Below, piece by piece: positions 58,601 to 64,000 of a stretch of DNA of 64,000 nt. Positions within the stretch are counted from its first letter, which is position 1. Each line of letters starts with the position of its first letter. The notes under the pieces were generated by a model that saw only the letters and a program-made list of their open reading frames with translations, had not been told where the DNA came from and made no database searches. Origin of the DNA: Acanthochromis polyacanthus. Taxonomy: Eukaryota > Chordata > Actinopteri > Pomacentridae. The stretch lies in assembly GCF_021347895.1 (NCBI RefSeq), contig NC_067134.1, positions 28,665,407 through 28,729,406 on the forward strand, written 5' to 3'. Position numbers and translations under genes: made by a program.

Positions 58601-61462
58601 AAGTGATCCCAACAGCAGTATCTGTGCCTTCATTCCTGTCTACAGTCATTTCATCATGTGTTAAGAAAGCACCATGTGGATGGAAACTGGCAAAGAAAAA
58701 CTCACCAGCTTCTCCCTGAGACTCCGCAGCTCCCCCAAACCTCCCATAGCGGTCACCAATGGACTGGATGTCAAAATAAACGTCACCTGCAAGCACACAG
58801 GCTGACAAACATCAGCTCATCCACTCCCCCCCCACATCACAAAAGAAACGAGGAGGCCTCAATGATTCACCTTCTTTAGTGGCATAAGCGTGTCCGTTTG
58901 TGATGATCCGCTCAATAAACGCAACAATATGCTGCACGTTCTCAGTGACTCTTAAATACACTGCAGGAGGAATCACCTCAAGAACAACGACAGAAGATAC
59001 AGACATGTCAGCAGACACAATGAGCTGTAGTTCACATTAAAGCTCTGGGTTAGGACAGACGGTACATCCCTGAACAGGATCACATCACTTCATCTGAGAT
59101 GTTTGAATCAGCTCTGACAGACAGTAAACTGAAGCCCACACCTTTAATGACAGCATGTCCTTCTTGAACTCGTCTTCATACATTCTGGCTACGACGGCTG
59201 GAGAAACGCTCTCCTGTCACACAGGAAACACAGTTCAGAACGATTTACACACTCATCAAAAACAATAAGACAGCAGCCATGAGACGTCCTGGTCTGCTGA
59301 GATCTTCACCTCCCAGCTTCTCTTGATGATCTTATCATCTATGTCTGTGATCACCATGGCGTGGACGACGGTGACTCCAAAGAAGCTGGACAGGATCCTC
59401 TGCAGGATGTCAAACCTGACATAGGAGCTGAGACAGGACGCAGAAACACGGGTTTATCTAAGCCAGATACACAGGTTTAGCTCAGACACTCAGGTGTATT
59501 TAGCTCAGATATTCAGGGTTTGTATTCAGTGTGTCTATAGTTACCAAGCATGACCCAGGTGAGCGTGGTCGTAAACGGTGGGTCCACAGCTGTACCTGAA
59601 CGCCACATGGACAGGACAACATTTCTATTATACAGTCTGTGGTACAGAAGAGGTTAATGAGCTGCTGTGGATGTAAACAGAGAATAATAAACATGAAGCA
59701 AAACCTACCAGGTAAAAGGATGTAAACAGAGGATAATAATAAACAATAATAACAAACATGAAGCTAACCCTACCAGGTAAAAGGATGTAAACAGCTGATA
59801 ATAATAAACAATAATAATAAACATGAAGCTAACCCTACCAGGTAAAAGGATGTAAACAGCTGATAATAATAAACAATAATAACAAACATGAAGCTAACCC
59901 TACCAGGTAAAAGGATGTAAACAGCTGATAATAATAAACAATAATAACAAACATGAAGCTAAACCTACCAGGTAAAAGGATGTAAACAGCTGATAATAAT
60001 AAACAATAATAATAAACATGAAGCTAACCCTACCAGGTAAAAGGATGTAAACAGCTGATAATAACAAACAATAATAACAAACATGAAGCTAAACCTACCA
60101 GGTAAAAGGATGTAAACAGCTGATAATAATAAACAATAATAACAAACATGAAGCTAAACCTACCAGGTAAAAGGATGTAAACAGCTGATAATAATAAACA
60201 ATAATAACAAACATGAAGCTAACCCTACCAGGTAAAAGGATGTAAACAGAGGATAATAATAAACAATAATAACAAACATGAAGCTAACCCTACCAGGTAA
60301 AAGGATGTAAACAGAGGATAATAATAAACAATAATAACAAACATGAAGCTAAACCTACCAGGTAAAAGGATGTAAACAGCTGATAATAATAAACAATAAT
60401 AACAAACATGAAGCTAACCCTACCAGGTAAAAGGATGTAAACAGCTGATAATAATAAACAATAATAACAAACATGAAGCTAACCCTACCAGGTAAAAGGA
60501 TGTAAACAGCTGATAATAATAAACAATAATAACAAACATGAAGCTAACCCTACCAGGTAAAAGGATGTAAACAGAGGATAATAATAAACAATAATAACAA
60601 ACATGAAGCTAACCCTACCAGGTAAAAGGATGTAAACAGCTGATAATAATAAACAATAATAACAAACATGAAGCTAAACCTACCAGGTAAAAGGATGTAA
60701 ACAGCTGATAATAATAAACAATAATAACAAACATGAAGCTAAACCTACCAGGTAAAAGGATGTAAACAGAGGATAATAATAAACAATAATAACAAACATG
60801 AAGCTAAACCTACCAGGTAAAAGGATGTAAACAGCTGATAATAATAAACAATAATAATAAACATGAAGCTAAACCTACCAGGTAAAAGGATGTAAACAGC
60901 TGTTAATAATAAACAATAATAACAAACATGAAGCTAACCCTACCAGGTAAAAGGATGTAAACAGCTGTTAATAATAAACAATAATAACAAACATGAAGCT
61001 AACCCTACCAGGTAAAAGGATGTAAACAGAGGATAATAATAAACAATAATAACAAACATGAAGCTAAACCTACCAGGTAAAAGGATGTAAACAGAGGATA
61101 ATAACAAACAATAATAACAAACATGAAGCTAAACCTACCAGGTAAAAGGATGTAAACAGCTGATAATAACAAACAATAATAACAAACATGAAGCTAACCC
61201 TACCAGGTAAAAGGATGTAAACAGCTGATAATAATAAACAATAATAACAAACATGAAGCTAAACCTACCAGGTAGCGACTCCCTCTCTAGCCAGGATCAG
61301 AGGCTCTTTCTGTTTGGTCAGGCTGTTGTAAGTCTTCAAACCGGTGTCAAACCCGCTCGGCTTCACCCACTTCTTCCCTGAAACATGACAGCAGGTCCCA
61401 TTTGTCCTGAAGGTGTTCAGAAGCCCACGGAGGACCTTCGCTTCCACCCGGAATCTCCACAT
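52634..61462 (-). CDS. CARS2: CARS2, mitochondrial cysteinyl-tRNA synthetase
   Basis: Fifteen coding exons on the minus strand: 61269-61462, 59545-59595, 59310-59427, 59142-59213, 58871-58976, 58706-58786, 57919-58048, 56781-56914, 56277-56344, 56118-56184, 55857-55995, 54816-54939, 53707-53805, 52804-53019 and 52634-52711. They join in phase to 558 aa (human 564). The enzyme charges mitochondrial tRNA-Cys and is also linked to cysteine persulfide formation. The class I signature is HLGH (77-80) after [16 protein letters not shown] is at 306-310. Zinc and substrate motifs include [20 protein letters not shown] and [17 protein letters not shown]. The N-terminus [19 protein letters not shown] is basic and amphipathic, as expected for a mitochondrial presequence. 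Exon 5 uses a GAG acceptor at 58977-58979. Exons 1 and 12 both end in tandem-repeated donor sites. Confidence 0.96.
53085..53395. repeat. TTTTTGTTGTTTTCTGTCTCG-type repeat
   Basis: An imperfect 20-22-bp unit, GTCTCGTTTTTGTTGTTTTC, is repeated about 14 times in a CARS2 intron. On the transcribed strand it is rich in GACAAAA words, the same low-complexity type found in the hAT-like copies. Confidence 0.85.
53993..54843 (-). repeat. 29-bp array carrying the CARS2 exon 12 end and donor
   Basis: About 29 copies of GGTAACTGTCAGCTGCGCCC followed by TGTTTCTAC (minus strand). The first copy is the end of coding exon 54816-54939, where GGAAACTGTCAGCTGCACCC encodes the conserved HGNCQL. Later copies read GGTAAC instead of GGAAAC, so each holds a GT donor word. 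The donor at 54814-54815 restores phase 0 with exon 53707-53805. The unit is not a multiple of three. Confidence 0.95.
55075..55460 (+). repeat. Dispersed repeat, same family as 2908-3400
   Basis: ATAATCCATGTTTTAAACCC, TTCTTGTCCTGAGACCAAAT and TGGAACGTTTCCCACAACAT are shared with 2908-3400 in the same order, ending in a TTTTTGTC tail. It lies in the CARS2 intron between exons 55857-55995 and 54816-54939. Confidence 0.7.
58290..58610 (+). mobile_element. ~320-bp TIR element copy
   Basis: Same family and orientation as 39815-40140, beginning near ACGGTTCTAAAGTCTGGGGT and ending near GGACATTTCTAAGTGATCCC. It lies in a CARS2 intron. Confidence 0.75.
59690..61268 (-). repeat. 65-bp array abutting the CARS2 exon 1 donor, ~24 copies
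   Basis: The unit on the plus strand is AACATGAAGCTAACCCTACC, AGGTAAAAGGATGTAAACAG, CTGATAATAATAAACAATAA plus TAACA. Minus-strand copies read TTTTACCTGGTAGGGTTAGC, very like the real exon end GCTACCTG|GTAGGTTTAGC at 61268/61269. The whole of intron 1 except about 95 bp is made of these units. Subtypes differ at AACCC/AAACC and at CAGCTGATAA/CAGAGGATAA/CAGCTGTTAA. Confidence 0.96.
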
Positions 61463-62390
61463 AGTTCAACCATAGACTGTATTGTACAGTCTGAGTTCAA
61501 CCCGCTACGTCTCAAGCTAGCCTGGCCTAGCTTAGCTTATCCTAGTGGCTCCTTTAGCACACTGACAAGCTACAGTCACATTAGATAATCATTAAAATAC
61601 ATGTTGCTTTCGCTTGATGTTGGATTTCCACGCACGTTTGTGTCACCTCCACACCTCCGACGACGTTGAAGTTGGTTTCTGATTCACTGCTTCCGCCTCG
61701 GCGGTTAAGGGCAAAGTTAAGGGGAACTCCACATGCAGCGTTCAGCGGCTGATTCTGTTTGTTTACTAAATGTGTGTGTCCTTTATTCTGTTTGTGAAGA
61801 TGTGAAAATTAAATGACTGAATAAATAAGTGAAAATCTTTTTTAAATAGGATAATCTGACTATTTTTTATATGTGTGCACTATTAAACTTACACCTTAAT
61901 TTTTAGGAAAAGCACATTCTAGATTTATGTTCCAACTTATTTCTATATTTTTAGGACACATTTTTCTGCTTCTGTTTATATTTTTAGGTCATATTTTTCT
62001 GCTTTACTTAAATGTTTTGTAGTGTTTATATTTCTGACTGAGTAATTTTGGTTTAGCCAGTCTGTATTTTAGATCAGGGCTTGGTCTTATGTGCAGATAA
62101 ATCTTCCTTTGTTGCATTTTTACAAAAGGAATAAACGTTTCACATATTTTAATTAAAGCGGGTTTCAGAAACATTAAGGGTTTATTTAAGATGCCGAACA
62201 TGAGCATCTCGTCGAATAGGAAGCTAACTTCATCGACTCACACGTTCTCGCGAGAGCTGAATACCGGAAGTGTTGATTCGTGTCATGTGATTAGCTCTTG
62301 CTGGCAGTCTGAGAGATATGTCAGAATAATTGGACAGGACGGTTCGAGAAGAAGAACAGCTGCCGTTGTATCCAGGAGGACCTAGCGAAG
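61463..62390. promoter_or_regulatory. Divergent CARS2/ATG3 promoter region
   Basis: The start codons of CARS2 and ATG3 are 928 bp apart and point outward. The CARS2 side (61463-61740) has few strong motifs; the middle is AT-rich. The ATG3 side carries the motif cluster listed separately. No TATA box is clear. Confidence 0.6.
62246..62290 (+). promoter_or_regulatory. TCTCGCGAGA + ETS + M-box cluster before ATG3
   Basis: Within 45 bp stand the palindrome TCTCGCGAGA (62246-62255), the ETS site ACCGGAAGT (62263-62271) and TCATGTGA (62283-62290). The last is an M-box/CLEAR-like E-box recognised by MITF/TFE factors. The start codon is 100 bp further on, so the cluster is at core-promoter distance. 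TFE factors drive autophagy genes in mammals; control here is inferred. Confidence 0.6.
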
Positions 62391-64000
62391 ATGCAGAACG
62401 TGATAAACACGGTGAAGGGAACGGCTCTGGGGGTGGCGGAGTTCCTGACGCCGGTGCTGAAGGTAAACATCATGACACAGCTAGCTGAATGCTATGAGGC
62501 TAGTTAGAGAACCCAGGAGAACATGTCAGGAACACAGGAGAACATGTTACTGAAGGTAAACATCATGACACAGCTGGTTAGATGTGGAGTGGAGATGTCA
62601 GGAACACAGGAGAACATGTAACACGGTGCTTACTAGTGTCCACCTGAACGCTATTTAACAGTGAAGACATAAATTTAAAGGAATATCCATCCCTCCTGAG
62701 TGTTTTGTGCTAAATGGTTTGGGTTAGATCTTCTTCTGTTTAAAGCTGGAACTGAAAGTGCTGTAAGATGCTGTTTTGTTTTTGATCACAGGAATCGAAA
62801 TTCAAAGAGACTGGAGTCATCACACCAGAAGAGGTGAGAACTGACTATGTAGCCCTGCATTCTCATACAGTTAAAAAGTGATCAATAATAACTGATCACC
62901 TGACATCAGATAGGATTTCCATTTTCCCTAAAAACTTTCAGCTTTTAGGGTCGCGTGTCTCATAACCTATATTTTCTGAATTATTTCTATCCACTCTGTG
63001 GCTTCTGGGATGTATTTACTCAGACGTTATTTTGTCATTGCTCGGTAAATTACACCACAGTTTAAATCTAATTCCAGGTGTATTATTTATCTAGTTTCTG
63101 TCATTTAACCTGTCCAGTACTGTATTTCAGCATTACCGCCGACACTGACCGTATTCAGGCTGTCACTTTGGAATTGTTTGGTTTTGCTGATTATAAAACA
63201 CCTTACATTGTTGGAGAACTGACTTCCTCTATATCCTCTGTGATTTCTGAGATTGTGTTTGGTTCATACTTACTGCTGTGGTTTTATTTCAGTCTGTGGT
63301 TCATTATTACTGCTGTGGTTTTATTTCAGTCTGTGGTTCATTATTACTGCTGTGGTTTTATTTCAGTCTGTGGTTCATTATTACTGCTGTGGTTTTATTT
63401 CAGTCTGTGGTTCATTATTACTGCTGTGGTTTTATTTCAGTCTGTGGTTCATTATTACTGCTGTGGTTTTATTTCTGTCTGTGGTTCATTATTACTGCTG
63501 TGGTTTTATTTCTGTCTGTGGTTCATTATTACTGCTGTGGTTTTATTTCAGTCTGTGGTTCATTATTACTGCTGTGGTTTTATTTCAGTCTGTGGTTCAT
63601 TATTACTGCTGTGGTTTTATTTCAGTCTGTGGTTCATTATTACTGCTGTGGTTTTATTTCAGTCTGTGGTTCATTATTACTGCTGTGGTTTTATTTCAGT
63701 CTGTGGTTCATTATTACTGCTGTGGTTTTATTTCAGTCTGTGGTTCATTATTACTGCTGTGGTTTTATTTCAGTCTGTGGTTCATTATTACTGCTGTGGT
63801 TTTATTTCAGTCTGTGGTTCATTATTACTGCTGTGGTTTTATTTCAGTCTGTGGTTCATTATTACTGCTGTGGTTTTATTTCAGTCTGTGGTTCATTATT
63901 ACTGCTGTGGTTTTATTTCTGTCTGTGGTTCATTATTACTGCTGTGGTTTTATTTCAGTCTGTGGTTCATTATTACTGCTGTGGTTTTATTTCAGTCTGT
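62391..64000 (+). CDS. ATG3: ATG3, LC3-conjugating E2 enzyme, first two coding exons
   Basis: Exon 1 (62391-62462) encodes [20 protein letters not shown] and PVLK. Exon 2 (62792-62833) encodes [14 protein letters not shown]. Both are in phase 0 and almost identical to the N-terminus of human ATG3, differing at only a few residues. The N-terminal part is the amphipathic, membrane-sensing helix that ATG3 needs to transfer LC3/GABARAP to phosphatidylethanolamine on the phagophore. Exon 3, expected to begin near FVAAGDHLV, is not found before the window ends; the last 730 bp is a minisatellite within intron 2. The catalytic cysteine lies outside the window. Confidence 0.97.
63270..64000 (+). repeat. 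37-bp array in ATG3 intron 2 with acceptor-like units
   Basis: About 20 copies of GGTTTTATTTCAGTCTGTGG followed by TTCATTATTACTGCTGT continue to the right edge. Each unit has a T-rich tract and CAG, like a 3' splice site; a few copies read CTG instead of CAG. The end of the array is outside the window. Confidence 0.95.

Overview
The window is vertebrate nuclear DNA and almost certainly from a teleost fish. It holds seven multi-exon protein genes with GT-AG introns and many fish-type dispersed repeats: hAT-like and Tc1-like remnants, tRNA-derived SINEs and non-LTR retrotransposon tails. By a hand count about 10 kb, roughly one sixth of the window, is tandem-repeat DNA. I rebuilt the genes exon by exon by requiring splice sites, matching codon phase and similarity to remembered human orthologues. 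The species cannot be fixed from the sequence alone.

Layout from left to right: HSF2BP (minus, 3' end beyond the left edge, one apparent 1-nt frameshift); a divergent promoter region; ANKRD10 (plus, complete, 348 aa); CCDC14 (minus, complete, 632 aa); about 6 kb with no gene found; ARHGAP1 (minus, complete coding region, 430 aa, with a probable non-coding first exon about 7.7 kb upstream); a divergent promoter; ARL6IP6 (plus, complete, 142 aa); CARS2 (minus, complete, 558 aa, 15 coding exons); a divergent promoter with a TCTCGCGAGA/ETS/M-box cluster; and ATG3 (plus, first two coding exons only, running off the right edge).

The genes do not form one pathway. HSF2BP acts in meiotic recombination, ANKRD10 is an ankyrin protein of unclear role, CCDC14 is a centriolar-satellite protein, ARHGAP1 is a Rho/Cdc42 GTPase-activating protein, ARL6IP6 is a small membrane protein, CARS2 is mitochondrial cysteinyl-tRNA synthetase and ATG3 is the LC3-lipidating E2 enzyme. 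Three neighbouring pairs are head-to-head (HSF2BP/ANKRD10, ARHGAP1/ARL6IP6, CARS2/ATG3) and two are tail-to-tail (ANKRD10/CCDC14, ARL6IP6/CARS2).

The most unusual feature is the link between tandem repeats and splice sites. In CARS2 two separate arrays start at exon ends and copy the 5' splice site in each unit: about 29 copies of a 29-bp unit and about 24 copies of a 65-bp unit. In ATG3 intron 2 a 37-bp array repeats an acceptor-like sequence. In ARHGAP1 a 42-bp array of about 34 copies has grown from the end of a hAT-like transposon, and a copy in HSF2BP shows the same end unexpanded. These are structural observations; whether they affect splicing is inference.
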